A stretch of 64,000 nucleotides of DNA from an uncultured Paracoccaceae bacterium (GTDB lineage: Bacteria > Pseudomonadota > Alphaproteobacteria > Rhodobacterales > Rhodobacteraceae). Each line of letters starts with the position of its first letter. Position 1 is the first letter of the stretch. This document shows, one piece after another, positions 42,517 to 51,260 of this stretch. The stretch lies in NCBI GenBank assembly GCA_913061275.1, contig CAJXSR010000020.1, positions 1 through 64,000 on the forward strand. The letters run 5' to 3'. The notes under the pieces were generated by a model that saw only the letters and a program-made list of their open reading frames with translations, searched no databases and was not told the origin of the DNA. A program made the position numbers and the translations under genes.

Positions 42517-43140
42517 TCAGGGGGTCAGTGTTGCACGGTACATTGTATCAAGAAATTCAGCGGCCTGTTCAAACCTGGCATCTGCTTTGTCTGATAAAAC
42601 AGCGCGTACTTGCACGTCGAAATCCGCATAATGCTGGGTTGTTGCCCAAATTGAAAATATTAAATGATGGGGGTCTATCGCTTTGATTTTACCTGCATTT
42701 ATCCAGCTTTGTATTAGCGCGGATTTTTTATCCGTTAAGGTTTTTAACGGGCCGGCAAGTTCATCTAATATGCGCGGCGCACCTTGTAAAACCTCATTCG
42801 CAAACAGGCGGCTTTCGCGTGGGTAATCGCGCGACATCGCCAACTTGCGTCCGACATAGGCGCAAATTTCATCCACAGGATCGCCTGCATCACTTAAATG
42901 CTCCAACGGTTCCAGCCAAGTTTCCAGCAGTCTTGCCAACAGCTTTGCATGAATGGTTTCTTTGCCGTCAAAATAATACAGAATGTTGGGCTTTGATATG
43001 CCAGATTTTGCGGCAATCTGATCTAAAGTTGAGCCGCGATAACCATAGGTGGCAAAAACTTCTAATGCAGCTTCCAGAATGGCTTCGGTCTTTTCCCTTT
43101 GAATTCTGGTCGGCCCTTTGGTCGATGCTGCACGCGCCAT
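42517..43140 (-). CDS. rutR: TetR-family regulator, RutR-like
   Basis: 207 residues with an N-terminal TetR helix-turn-helix (ILEAALEVFATYGYRGSTLDQIAAKSGISKPNILYYF) and a C-terminal RutR-type ligand domain (LFANEVLQGAPRI ... FSIWATTQHYADF). RutR proteins are released from DNA by uracil or thymine. A near-perfect RutR operator lies 61 bp upstream, in the divergent region with the amidohydrolase gene. It is therefore likely the local repressor of this pyrimidine locus, possibly with autoregulation. Confidence 0.88.
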   Translation of the reverse strand: MARAASTKGPTRIQREKTEAILEAALEVFATYGYRGSTLDQIAAKSGISKPNILYYFDGKETIHAKLLARLLETWLEPLEHLSDAGDPVDEICAYVGRKLAMSRDYPRESRLFANEVLQGAPRILDELAGPLKTLTDKKSALIQSWINAGKIKAIDPHHLIFSIWATTQHYADFDVQVRAVLSDKADARFEQAAEFLDTMYRATLTP

Positions 43141-43200
43141 ATATTACCCCCGTTATTAATATAATGGCCTTGACCAGCAGGCCCCACCACGTTCATAGTT

Positions 43201-43216
43201 TTGACCATATGGTCAG
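43201..43216. promoter_or_regulatory. RutR operator between rutR and the amidohydrolase gene
   Basis: TTGACCATATGGTCAG contains the perfect 14-bp palindrome TGACCATATGGTCA and matches TTGACCA-N2-TGGTCAA except at the last base. A half-site TTGACCAG lies 31 bp away at 43170. The position between divergent starts (43140 and 43262) suits control of both. Confidence 0.72.
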
Positions 43217-43261
43217 AAAATTACAATGGCAAGTTTTGCCTACTGATTAGGAGATAGCAAT

Positions 43262-44512
43262 ATGACAACACCTGTAAGCAACCTGCGCATAAACGGCGAT
43301 CGTCTGTGGGATAGTCTGATGGACATGGCTAAAATTGGCCCCGGTGTGGCGGGTGGTAATAACCGCCAAACGCTGACGGATGAAGATGGCGAAGGTCGTG
43401 CGTTATTTCAACAATGGTGCGAAGCGGCTGGCTGTTCCATGGGGTTGGATCAGATGGGCAATATGTTTGCGCGGCGCGAAGGTAGCGACCCTGATGCGCT
43501 GCCGGTTTATGTGGGGTCACATCTGGATACACAGCCCACGGGTGGCAAATATGACGGTGTTTTAGGTGTGTTAGGTGGCTTGGAAATTCTGCGCACATTG
43601 AATGATATGGATATCAAAACCAAACACCCGATCGTTGCAACCAACTGGACAAACGAAGAGGGCACACGTTATGCGCCCGCGATGCTGGCATCAGGCGTTT
43701 TTGGTGGTGTTCATACTCAAGAATGGGCTTACAACCGCGTAGATGCCGAAGGCAAAAAATTCGGTGATGAACTGGCCCGTATTGGCTGGCGGGGTGAAGA
43801 ACAGGTGGGCGCGCGCAAAATGCATGCGTTTTTTGAGCTGCATATTGAGCAAGGCCCAATTCTGGAAGCGGAAGGCAAAGACATTGGCGTGGTCACACAC
43901 GGGCAGGGGCTTAGCTGGACGGAAGTGACGATCACGGGGCGCGACAGCCATACGGGATCTACGCCGATGCCGATGCGCAAAAATGCGGGCCTTGGCATGG
44001 CTAAAGTTTTGGAACTGGTGGATCAAATCGCATGGTCACACGCCCCCCACGCGGTGGGTGCGGCAGGCCATATTGATGTCTATCCGAATTCACGCAACGT
44101 GATCCCTGGTAAGGTGGTTTTCACCGTTGATTTCCGTTCACCTGATCTAAGTGTGATCGAAGATATGGAGGCGCGGTTGAAAGTTGGGGCCGCTAAGATT
44201 TGTGAAGATATGGGGCTGAGTATTACGTTTGAAAAAACCGGTGGTTTTGACCCTGTAACGTTTGACGAAACCTGTGTGACAGCCGTGCGCAACGCCGCTG
44301 AACGCATGGGTTATAGCCATATGAACCTAATCTCAGGCGCGGGGCATGATGCCTGCTGGATAAACGGGGTTGCACCGACCGCCATGGTGATGTGCCCTTG
44401 TGTGGATGGGTTATCGCATAATGAGGCCGAAGATATATCTAAGGAATGGGCCACGGCGGGTGCGGATGTTTTGATGCAGGCTGTGGTTGAGACTGCGGAG
44501 ATTGTGGAGTGA
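43262..44512 (+). CDS. Zn-dependent M20-family amidohydrolase (beta-ureidopropionase / N-carbamoyl amino acid hydrolase)
   Basis: 416 residues with the metal-binding pattern VGSHLDTQPTGGKYDGVLGVLG, NEEGTRYAP, the HIEQGPILE segment and late GAGHDACW. The family hydrolyses N-carbamoyl-beta-alanine or N-carbamoyl-amino acids to free amino acid, CO2 and ammonia. With preTA and dihydropyrimidinase it gives the third step of reductive pyrimidine breakdown. Its stop overlaps the start of the next small gene. The exact carbamoyl substrate is inferred from the neighbours. Confidence 0.9.
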   Translation: MTTPVSNLRINGDRLWDSLMDMAKIGPGVAGGNNRQTLTDEDGEGRALFQQWCEAAGCSMGLDQMGNMFARREGSDPDALPVYVGSHLDTQPTGGKYDGVLGVLGGLEILRTLNDMDIKTKHPIVATNWTNEEGTRYAPAMLASGVFGGVHTQEWAYNRVDAEGKKFGDELARIGWRGEEQVGARKMHAFFELHIEQGPILEAEGKDIGVVTHGQGLSWTEVTITGRDSHTGSTPMPMRKNAGLGMAKVLELVDQIAWSHAPHAVGAAGHIDVYPNSRNVIPGKVVFTVDFRSPDLSVIEDMEARLKVGAAKICEDMGLSITFEKTGGFDPVTFDETCVTAVRNAAERMGYSHMNLISGAGHDACWINGVAPTAMVMCPCVDGLSHNEAEDISKEWATAGADVLMQAVVETAEIVE

Positions 44513-44835
44513 AGGATGAAGATGCAGAGTTTTACGTTCGTGGCGGAGATGAGCTTCCGGAACCGGGTGTAAAGTTCGCTTTTTCCCGTCGTCTGGAGTT
44601 CACTCCGAACGAAATTTTTATAAACGGATACAAAATTAGACGGACAGATACTGGATTCTCAGTTGGTTTTCATCCAGGTGGGCACGGGGGAACTGGCCCA
44701 AATGTGTTTAAGATTACTGAGCAAGAGTATGAGTCTCTGGCAAGATTAGCGAATGAATTTCATAACTCATTTACAGACGCTGTTCATGCGATAGAAAAAT
44801 CAAAGACACCTAGTGAATTTTGGAGAGAAAAATGA
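44509..44835 (+). CDS. Small protein of unknown function in the pyrimidine operon
   Basis: A 108-residue soluble protein starting with GTG overlapping the stop of the amidohydrolase (GTGA) and ending in a 4-bp overlap with the dihydropyrimidinase start (ATGA). I do not recognise it. It is polar, with a central FHPGGHGGTGPNVFKITEQEYESL stretch (a glycine-rich loop between strands and a helix) and no cysteines or TM segment. Tight coupling on both sides makes it a real gene, inserted between two enzymes of the pathway. Its phrasing and codon use look slightly different from the neighbours, so it could be a recent addition. Confidence 0.7.
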   Translation: MKDEDAEFYVRGGDELPEPGVKFAFSRRLEFTPNEIFINGYKIRRTDTGFSVGFHPGGHGGTGPNVFKITEQEYESLARLANEFHNSFTDAVHAIEKSKTPSEFWREK

Positions 44836-46292
44836 CCAAAGTAATCAAAAACGGCACAGTCTGCACCGCTGATCGTGCTTGGAAAGCCGACGTTCTGATT
44901 GACGGGGAAATCATCAAGCAAATTGGTGAAAATCTGACGGGCGATGAATATATTGATGCCGAAGGGGCGTATGTGATCCCGGGCGGGATTGATCCGCATA
45001 CGCATTTGGAAATGCCGTTTATGGGTACGACTGCGGCGGAAACTTTTGAGTCTGGTACATGGGCGGCAGCCACGGGTGGTACGACGATGATTGTGGATTT
45101 CTGTTTGCCGGGGGCAGATGGGTCTATCAAGAATGCGATCAACGAATGGCACCGTAAATCAGCCCCGCAAATCTGTTCGGACGTGGGCTATCATATGGCG
45201 ATCACGGGGTGGAATGAAGACATTCACCGCGAGATGGAAGATGCGGTGAAAATGGGGGTAAACTCATTCAAACACTTCATGGCCTATAAGGGCGCTTTGA
45301 TGGTGGAAGACGACGAAATGTTCGCGTCTTTTGAACGTTGTAAGGAACTTGGCGCACTACCGATGGTGCATGCAGAAAACGGCGATCTTGTTGATTTACT
45401 TCAGAAAAAATACATGGCCGAAGGCATTACAGGGCCAGAGGGCCATGCCTTTTCGCGCCCGCCTGAATTAGAAGGCGAAGCGGCTAATCGCGCGATTATC
45501 ATCGCGGATGCGGCTGGGGTACCGCTTTATATTGTGCATGTTTCTTGTGAACAATCACATGAAGCAATTCGCCGTGCACGGCAAAAGGGAATGCGTGTTT
45601 ATGGGGAGCCTCTCATACAATTCTTAACATTGGATGAATCTGAGTATTTCAACAAAGATTGGGATCATGCGGCGCGCCGTGTGATGTCGCCCCCGTTCCG
45701 TAACAAGGAACATCAGGCGTCACTTTGGGCAGGTTTGCAGTCTGGCAGTTTGCAAGTGGTTGCAACCGATCACGCGGCGTTTAACACCGAACAAAAACGC
45801 GCGGGGCGCGATAATTTCTGCCTGATCCCGAACGGGTCAAACGGGTTGGAAGAACGGCTTTCTGTGCTTTGGACTGAAGGTGTTGAAACTGGACGTTTGA
45901 CGCCCAGTGAATTTGTGGCAGTAACGTCTACCAATGTGGCTAAAATCCTGAATATCTACCCTAAAAAGGGTGCGATTGTAGAAGGGGCTGATGCCGATAT
46001 TGTGGTGTGGGATCCGAAGATTTCCAAAACGATTTCGCCCAGCAATCACCATTCTGTTCTGGACTATAATGTGTTTGAGGGTTTCAACGTCACTGCTAAT
46101 GCGCGTTATACATTATCGCGTGGCGAAGTGATCTGGGCATGGGGTAAAAACAGCCAACCGCAACCCGGTCGCGGCCGCTTTGTACCGCGCCCTGCTTTCG
46201 CATCTGCGCAAACTGCCCTGAGCAAGTGGAAAGAATTGAACAGCCCGCGTAAAGTGGAACGTGATCCGCTGAACATTCCTGCGGGGATTTAA
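44832..46292 (+). CDS. hydA: Dihydropyrimidinase
   Basis: 486 residues of the cyclic amidohydrolase family. Metal ligands are visible in GGIDPHTHLEMPF, the carboxylated lysine in FKHFMAYKGAL, histidines in MVHAENGD and IVHVSCEQSHE, and the aspartate in VVATDHAAF. It opens dihydrouracil or dihydrothymine to the N-carbamoyl amino acid, between PreTA and the M20 amidohydrolase. ATG at 44832, 5 bases after GGAGAG, is preferred over 44820. Confidence 0.94.
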   Translation: MTKVIKNGTVCTADRAWKADVLIDGEIIKQIGENLTGDEYIDAEGAYVIPGGIDPHTHLEMPFMGTTAAETFESGTWAAATGGTTMIVDFCLPGADGSIKNAINEWHRKSAPQICSDVGYHMAITGWNEDIHREMEDAVKMGVNSFKHFMAYKGALMVEDDEMFASFERCKELGALPMVHAENGDLVDLLQKKYMAEGITGPEGHAFSRPPELEGEAANRAIIIADAAGVPLYIVHVSCEQSHEAIRRARQKGMRVYGEPLIQFLTLDESEYFNKDWDHAARRVMSPPFRNKEHQASLWAGLQSGSLQVVATDHAAFNTEQKRAGRDNFCLIPNGSNGLEERLSVLWTEGVETGRLTPSEFVAVTSTNVAKILNIYPKKGAIVEGADADIVVWDPKISKTISPSNHHSVLDYNVFEGFNVTANARYTLSRGEVIWAWGKNSQPQPGRGRFVPRPAFASAQTALSKWKELNSPRKVERDPLNIPAGI

Positions 46293-46304
46293 AAGGTTAA
46301 TTTT

Positions 46305-47087
46305 GTGAACAAAGAAGTAATCATAGAAACCAAAGGCTTAGATCTGACGTTTGAAACAAACGACGGGCCTGTGCATGCGTTAAAAGATATTAACCTGACG
46401 ATAGAGAAGGGTGATTTTGTATCCTTCATCGGCCCGTCTGGTTGCGGCAAAACTACGCTTTTACGGGTGATGGCCGATCTGGAACAGCCCACGGGTGGCA
46501 CCTGTACTGTGAACGGTGTTTCCCCGCATGAGGCGCGAATGAACCGCGCCTATGGTTATGTTTTTCAGGCGGCGGGGTTGTATCCTTGGCGCACGATAGG
46601 CGGCAATATCAAACTACCTTTAGAGATCATGGGGTATTCGAAAGCGGAACAGGCCGAGCGGGTTTCGAAGGTGTTGGAACTGGTGGAACTGGACGGCTTT
46701 GATAAGAAGTTCCCGTGGCAATTATCGGGCGGGATGCAACAGCGGGCAAGTATCGCGCGGGCATTGGCGTTTGACGCAGATATTTTGCTGATGGATGAGC
46801 CGTTTGGGGCGTTGGACGAGATCGTCCGCGATCACCTGAACGAACAGTTATTGGCCCTATGGGCACGTACACACAAAACCATTGGTTTCGTTACACACTC
46901 AATACCTGAAGCCGTGTATCTATCGACTAAGATCGTGGTAATGAGCCCACGGCCAGGGCGTATAGCCGATGTGATTGAAAGTACATTACCCATAGAACGC
47001 CCCTTGGAAATTCGGGACAGCAAAGAGTTTATCGAGATCGCACACCGCGTGCGAGACGGATTGCACGAGGGGCACTCTAATGGTTAA
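46305..47087 (+). CDS. ABC transporter ATP-binding protein (nitrate/taurine/thiamine-precursor type)
   Basis: 260 residues: Walker A GPSGCGKTT, Q-loop VFQAAGLYPWRT, signature LSGGMQQR, Walker B ILLMDEPFGALD and a switch histidine in FVTHSIPEA. This subfamily (SsuB/TauB/ThiZ-like) powers uptake of small nitrogen- or sulfur-containing compounds. It starts with GTG, 12 bp after the dihydropyrimidinase stop. Together with the two permeases and binding protein it probably imports pyrimidines or a related ring compound for this pathway. Confidence 0.9.
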   Translation: MNKEVIIETKGLDLTFETNDGPVHALKDINLTIEKGDFVSFIGPSGCGKTTLLRVMADLEQPTGGTCTVNGVSPHEARMNRAYGYVFQAAGLYPWRTIGGNIKLPLEIMGYSKAEQAERVSKVLELVELDGFDKKFPWQLSGGMQQRASIARALAFDADILLMDEPFGALDEIVRDHLNEQLLALWARTHKTIGFVTHSIPEAVYLSTKIVVMSPRPGRIADVIESTLPIERPLEIRDSKEFIEIAHRVRDGLHEGHSNG

Positions 47088-47103
47088 TGGGGTGCTGAAA
47101 CTG

Positions 47104-47147
47104 GCGTATGGAATGCGTATGGAAAGCGTATGGCATGCGTATGGCAC
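47104..47147 (+). repeat. Four tandem 11-bp repeats before the permease gene
   Basis: GCGTATGGAAT, GCGTATGGAAA, GCGTATGGCAT and GCGTATGGCAC follow without spacers; the first eight bases are identical in all four. They lie in the 96-bp gap between the ATPase and the first permease. This could be a slippage-prone tract, a protein site, or contain in-frame ATGs that act as a leader. Confidence 0.75.
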
Positions 47148-47183
47148 TTGCACGTTAACACTTTTTCGGGTGGAGGCAGCCAC

Positions 47184-48047
47184 ATGAAGTCATTTGCCCC
47201 TGTTTTGGCCGTTGTCAGTGCGATCTTTGTGATCTGGTACGGGATGGCCGTCGTGCTAAATTCGACCTGGGCTTATGACAAGGCGAAGCGGGCGGATGTG
47301 ACGCTGAGTTTTTCTGAAATGGTCGCCGATACGATGGTGCAAAAAAAGCCATTGTTGCCTGCACCGCATCAGGTGGCGGCAGAGATATACAAGACTACCG
47401 TGCTTAAAAAGATAACCTCAAAGCGATCGTTGATCTGGCATGGCTGGATTACCCTGTCGGCCACGCTTTTGGGCTTTGCGATGGGGACGGGTTTTGGGAT
47501 ATTACTGGCGGTGGGAATTGTGCATAGCCGTGCGATGGATATGTCGGTGATGCCTTGGGTGATTACCAGTCAAACCATTCCGATATTGGCGGTGGCCCCG
47601 ATGATTATCGTGGTGCTGAATGCGGTTGGTATTTCGGGACTTTTGCCCAAAGCGTTTATTTCGATGTACCTGTCATTTTTTCCCGTTGTCGTGGGGATGG
47701 TGAAGGGGCTGCGATCCCCTGACCATATGCAGATGGATCAGATGCGTACTTGGAATGCGTTAAAGCCTACGATGTTCTGGAAGCTGCGTTTGCCAAGTTC
47801 AATGCCCTATCTGTTTCCGTCCCTGAAGATTGCTATGGCCGCGTCTTTGGTCGGTGCGATTGTGGGTGAGCTGCCAACGGGGGCTGTGGCCGGATTGGGT
47901 GCGCGCCTGCTGGCGGGTAGTTATTACGGGCAGACCATTCAGATTTGGAGTGCGCTGATTTCGGCGGCGATTCTGGCGGCGGCACTGGTCGCGCTGATCG
48001 GGTTGTTGCAGAACATCACGCTTAAGCGGATGGGGATGCTGCGATGA
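47184..48047 (+). CDS. ABC transporter permease
   Basis: 287 residues with about six TM helices and the inner-membrane-component EAA-like loop (LRSPDHMQMDQMRTWNALKPTMFWKLRLP) that docks on the ATPase. The start at 47184 follows TGGAGG; the open frame upstream to 47130 would cross part of the tandem repeats. It has a longer, non-cleaved N-terminal helix with a periplasmic loop. The stop overlaps the next permease start by 4 bases (ATGA), so the two probably form a heterodimer. Confidence 0.9.
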   Translation: MKSFAPVLAVVSAIFVIWYGMAVVLNSTWAYDKAKRADVTLSFSEMVADTMVQKKPLLPAPHQVAAEIYKTTVLKKITSKRSLIWHGWITLSATLLGFAMGTGFGILLAVGIVHSRAMDMSVMPWVITSQTIPILAVAPMIIVVLNAVGISGLLPKAFISMYLSFFPVVVGMVKGLRSPDHMQMDQMRTWNALKPTMFWKLRLPSSMPYLFPSLKIAMAASLVGAIVGELPTGAVAGLGARLLAGSYYGQTIQIWSALISAAILAAALVALIGLLQNITLKRMGMLR

Positions 48048-48883
48048 ACTGGATTATAGGGGCATTGGTATTTTGGGCCGTGATGTGGGTGCTTAATGTG
48101 AAGTTGTCCAAAGGGCCGCAAACGCGATTTATATCACTGTTGGTGCCGTTTATTTTCGGCGTTACACTTTTGGTTTTGTGGGAAGGTATCGTGCGCGGTT
48201 TCGCGATTAGCCCGATATTATTACCACCACCATCGGCCATTGGAGTACGCTTTGCGAATAGCCTGCCTATCCTTTGGGTGGATTTTGTACAGACATTTGT
48301 GAAAGGCGCAATGTCGGGTTATATTCTAGGATGCGGCTCGGCGTTTCTGGTGGCGATTGCGGTAGATCGGTCACCGTTTTTACAACGCGGGCTTTTGCCT
48401 GTGGGCAATTTTGTAGCCGCCTTACCGATTGTCGGTATGGCACCGATTTTGGTGATGTGGTTTGGGTTTGACTGGCAGTCTAAAGCAGCCGTTGTGGTGG
48501 TGATGGTGTTTTTCCCGATGCTGGTAAATACGGTTGAGGGGTTAAAGGCGTCTGACCATATGCAACGCGATTTAATGCAAACTTATGGTGCCAGTTATTG
48601 GCAAGGTTTGGCCAAGTTGCGGCTGCCTGCAGCGATGCCGTTTATCTTTAACGGGTTGAAAATATGTTCAACACTTGCACTTATCGGCGCGATTGTGGCA
48701 GAGTTCTTTGGCTCACCCATCAAAGGTATGGGGTTTAGAATTTCTACGGAAGTAGGTCGTTTGGCACTGGATATGGTCTGGGCAGAAATTACAGTGGCGG
48801 CCCTTGCGGGCTCGGCATTTTACGGGGCGGTGGCCTTGATTGAGAAGGCGGTGACCTTCTGGCATCCATCGCAACGCGGATAA
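48044..48883 (+). CDS. ABC transporter permease
   Basis: 279 residues with six predicted TM helices and the coupling loop LKASDHMQRDLMQTYGASYWQGLAKLRLP. It is homologous to the permease before it, particularly around that loop, and is translationally coupled to it. The two different permeases with one ATPase and one binding protein match the arrangement of NMT1/THI5-type importers that use heteromeric channels. Confidence 0.9.
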   Translation: MNWIIGALVFWAVMWVLNVKLSKGPQTRFISLLVPFIFGVTLLVLWEGIVRGFAISPILLPPPSAIGVRFANSLPILWVDFVQTFVKGAMSGYILGCGSAFLVAIAVDRSPFLQRGLLPVGNFVAALPIVGMAPILVMWFGFDWQSKAAVVVVMVFFPMLVNTVEGLKASDHMQRDLMQTYGASYWQGLAKLRLPAAMPFIFNGLKICSTLALIGAIVAEFFGSPIKGMGFRISTEVGRLALDMVWAEITVAALAGSAFYGAVALIEKAVTFWHPSQRG

Positions 48884-48917
48884 GAAAAATAACTAAATTC
48901 AACAAGGGAGAATAAAG

Positions 48918-49907
48918 ATGAACAGATTACTAACAACAGCACTTGCGGGTGCTTTGGCACTGGGAACTTCGGTAGCGCATGCCGCTGACGATGTTAGCTT
49001 GCAGCTGAAATGGGTGACCCAAGCGCAATTCGCGGGCTACTATGTAGCCTTGGACAAAGGCTTTTACGGTGAAGAAGACCTGAATGTAACGATTAAACCG
49101 GGTGGGCCTGATATTGCCCCTGCGCAAGTGATTGCGGGCGGCGGTGCAGACGTGGTTTTGGACTGGATGCCGTCTGCATTGGCATCACGTGAAAAGGGTT
49201 TGGATTTAGTTAATATCGCACAACCTTTCAAAACATCTGGTATGATGCTGACGTGTCGTAAAGATGCGGGCGTTTCATCGCCTGCGGATTTTGCGGGCAA
49301 GACTTTGGGCGTTTGGTTCTTTGGTAATGAATACCCGTTCCTAAGCTGGATGAGCAAACTGGGTCTTGCAACCGATGGTTCTGACGGTGGTGTGACGGTT
49401 CTAAAACAAGGCTTTAACGTTGATCCGATTTTACAAGGCCAAGCGGCTTGTGTTTCAACCATGACGTATAACGAATATTGGCAGATTATTGACGCAGGCC
49501 TGACCCCTGATGATCTGGTGGTTTTCAAGTATGAAGACCAAGGTGTCGCGACACTTGAGGATGGTATGTATGTTCTGGGTGAGAACCTGAAAGATGCAGC
49601 ATTCAAAGATAAAATGGTACGCTTTGTGCGCGCATCAATGAAAGGCTGGAAATATGCCGAAGCCAATCCTGATGAGGCGGCTGGTATCGTGCTGGACAAT
49701 GATGCGTCAGGTGCGCAGACAGAAATGCACCAGCAACGCATGATGCGTGAAATCGCTAAGTTGACCGCAGGGTCTAACGGTACTCTTGATCCGGCTGACT
49801 TCCAACGTACTGTGGATAGTCTGTTGGGTGGTGGCTCTGATCCTGTGATTACCAAGCAACCAGTTGGTGCTTGGACGCATGAAATAACGGATGCTGCACT
49901 AAACTAG
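48918..49907 (+). CDS. ABC transporter substrate-binding protein, NMT1/THI5-like
   Basis: 329 residues with a Sec signal peptide (MNRLLTTALAGALALGTSVAHA). The mature N-terminus VSLQLKWVTQAQFAGYYVALDKGFY is the NMT1/THI5 signature of proteins that bind pyrimidine-like ligands, such as hydroxymethylpyrimidine precursors or riboflavin. A conserved GGGADVVLDWMPSAL follows. In this operon a pyrimidine, hydantoin or dihydropyrimidine ligand is the best guess. A strong terminator comes directly after it. Confidence 0.9.
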   Translation: MNRLLTTALAGALALGTSVAHAADDVSLQLKWVTQAQFAGYYVALDKGFYGEEDLNVTIKPGGPDIAPAQVIAGGGADVVLDWMPSALASREKGLDLVNIAQPFKTSGMMLTCRKDAGVSSPADFAGKTLGVWFFGNEYPFLSWMSKLGLATDGSDGGVTVLKQGFNVDPILQGQAACVSTMTYNEYWQIIDAGLTPDDLVVFKYEDQGVATLEDGMYVLGENLKDAAFKDKMVRFVRASMKGWKYAEANPDEAAGIVLDNDASGAQTEMHQQRMMREIAKLTAGSNGTLDPADFQRTVDSLLGGGSDPVITKQPVGAWTHEITDAALN

Positions 49908-49934
49908 CATTTAGCTAATATCGATCTTAAATAT

Positions 49935-49964
49935 AAAGCCGTGCACTTACCGTGCGCGGCTTTT
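49935..49964. terminator. Bidirectional rho-independent terminator
   Basis: AAAGCCGTGCAC and GTGCGCGGCTTT pair over 12 positions (one G-U) around TTACC, flanked by A-rich sequence left and TTTT right. It ends the transporter operon, and its mirror form can end the leftward yeeE operon, whose stop codon overlaps its right edge. Confidence 0.85.
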
Positions 49965-51051
49965 ATTCAGCCGCAAAATGTGCGGTACGGCTTTGCCCAC
50001 CTGCAAGCAAGCGGCGCATTGCGATGGCGCCTATGGTGATAAAACCCAAAGCTAGGATGGCGGCAAAGCTTAAGGTTGGAATGCCAGCTAGGCCTGCACC
50101 TACTGTACAACCACCTGCCAAAACGCCCCCTATGCCCATAAGTATTGCCCCTGAAAGATAGCGCAATGTTTGGGGGGTATCTTCAAAGGATTGCCATTCA
50201 AACTGGCCTTTTATCAAGGCTGTGATCGCTGCGCCTATAACCACACCGCCAATAAGGCCTGTACCGAACCCCGCGGGAATTGCGGTTGAGGCGATTGTCC
50301 AGAACAACAAATCGGCACTGGGTGCGGTGAATGAAAGGGATTGCATGGCAATGGGATCAAATTCATCAAACAAGATAAACCCTGTACCAACCCAGCCTAA
50401 TGGCACCAGCAGACCCAATAGGGCCGCCAGCGTTAAATGCGATGGTTTGGCCCCAGATTTGTAGGTTAGACTGATTGCGCCAAATGCGATCAGGGCTGCC
50501 CATAGCAAGTTACCACCTGGTAATGCGCCAAAGGATACGGTGCTGCCTAAGTCAACTGTCATGGCGCCAATAGAAGTGCGAATGGGGGCAAACACGCCTT
50601 TTAGGGTTGCGTGGGCGGTAATTGCAAAGACCAGAATTACGATTAATGCACGTGTATTTCCTGTACCTGTTAAGACAGTTAACCGCGATATGCAGCCGCG
50701 CGTTAAAACCATGCCTGCACCAAACATTAAACCGCCAAGGGCTATGGCACCAAGGGGTAGGTTCGAGGCAAAAAGCCGGTGGTCGCCAAATGCTATCCAT
50801 CCTGAATTTACTGCAATCTGGGTGCCAAGAACGGCGGTCGCTAGGGTGGTAAACCATACACCACGTGCAGATTTGCGCTCATGGGCCTCACCCACAATGC
50901 CGCGTCTGAAACAGAATTGTATGTGTTGGCCGATGGCCCCGAATAACAAACCTAAAATGGCTGCAAAAATTACTGAAGCCTGTTGTGGCGTCAGGGTTTC
51001 AAATCCAAATTGTTCAAACATATTCACGGGCTTTCGGTTATTACGACTCAT
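49963..51051 (-). CDS. YeeE/YedE family sulfur-compound transporter
   Basis: A 362-residue membrane protein with about 9-10 helices and two internal YeeE repeats. Conserved cysteine motifs are QFCFRRGIVGEA, RGCISRLTVLTGTGN and AGGCTVGAGL, the pattern of thiosulfate-uptake protein TsuA. It is last in the leftward operon soxS-glcG-arsR-yeeE-yeeE. It probably moves thiosulfate or another reduced-sulfur species across the membrane, or returns sulfane sulfur to the cytoplasm. The 209-bp gap to the second yeeE holds no convincing gene. Confidence 0.88.
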   Translation of the reverse strand: MSRNNRKPVNMFEQFGFETLTPQQASVIFAAILGLLFGAIGQHIQFCFRRGIVGEAHERKSARGVWFTTLATAVLGTQIAVNSGWIAFGDHRLFASNLPLGAIALGGLMFGAGMVLTRGCISRLTVLTGTGNTRALIVILVFAITAHATLKGVFAPIRTSIGAMTVDLGSTVSFGALPGGNLLWAALIAFGAISLTYKSGAKPSHLTLAALLGLLVPLGWVGTGFILFDEFDPIAMQSLSFTAPSADLLFWTIASTAIPAGFGTGLIGGVVIGAAITALIKGQFEWQSFEDTPQTLRYLSGAILMGIGGVLAGGCTVGAGLAGIPTLSFAAILALGFITIGAIAMRRLLAGGQSRTAHFAAE

Positions 51052-51260
51052 TTAAGAGGGTCGAATACCATTTGGGCCAGTGCGCGGTTTTTTGCAAACT
51101 TGCTGAGCATGCTGGAATTCTACGATTGCCCTGTATTTTAGGACGTACATCTATTGCTTGAAGCTTGGCAGTATTAAATACTGTGAAAGGGTATTGTTTT
51201 GGGACAGCTTTCTTAAATTCATAGTTTTGAATGTTCGAATTCAGGTGTAGTAATCTTCCC

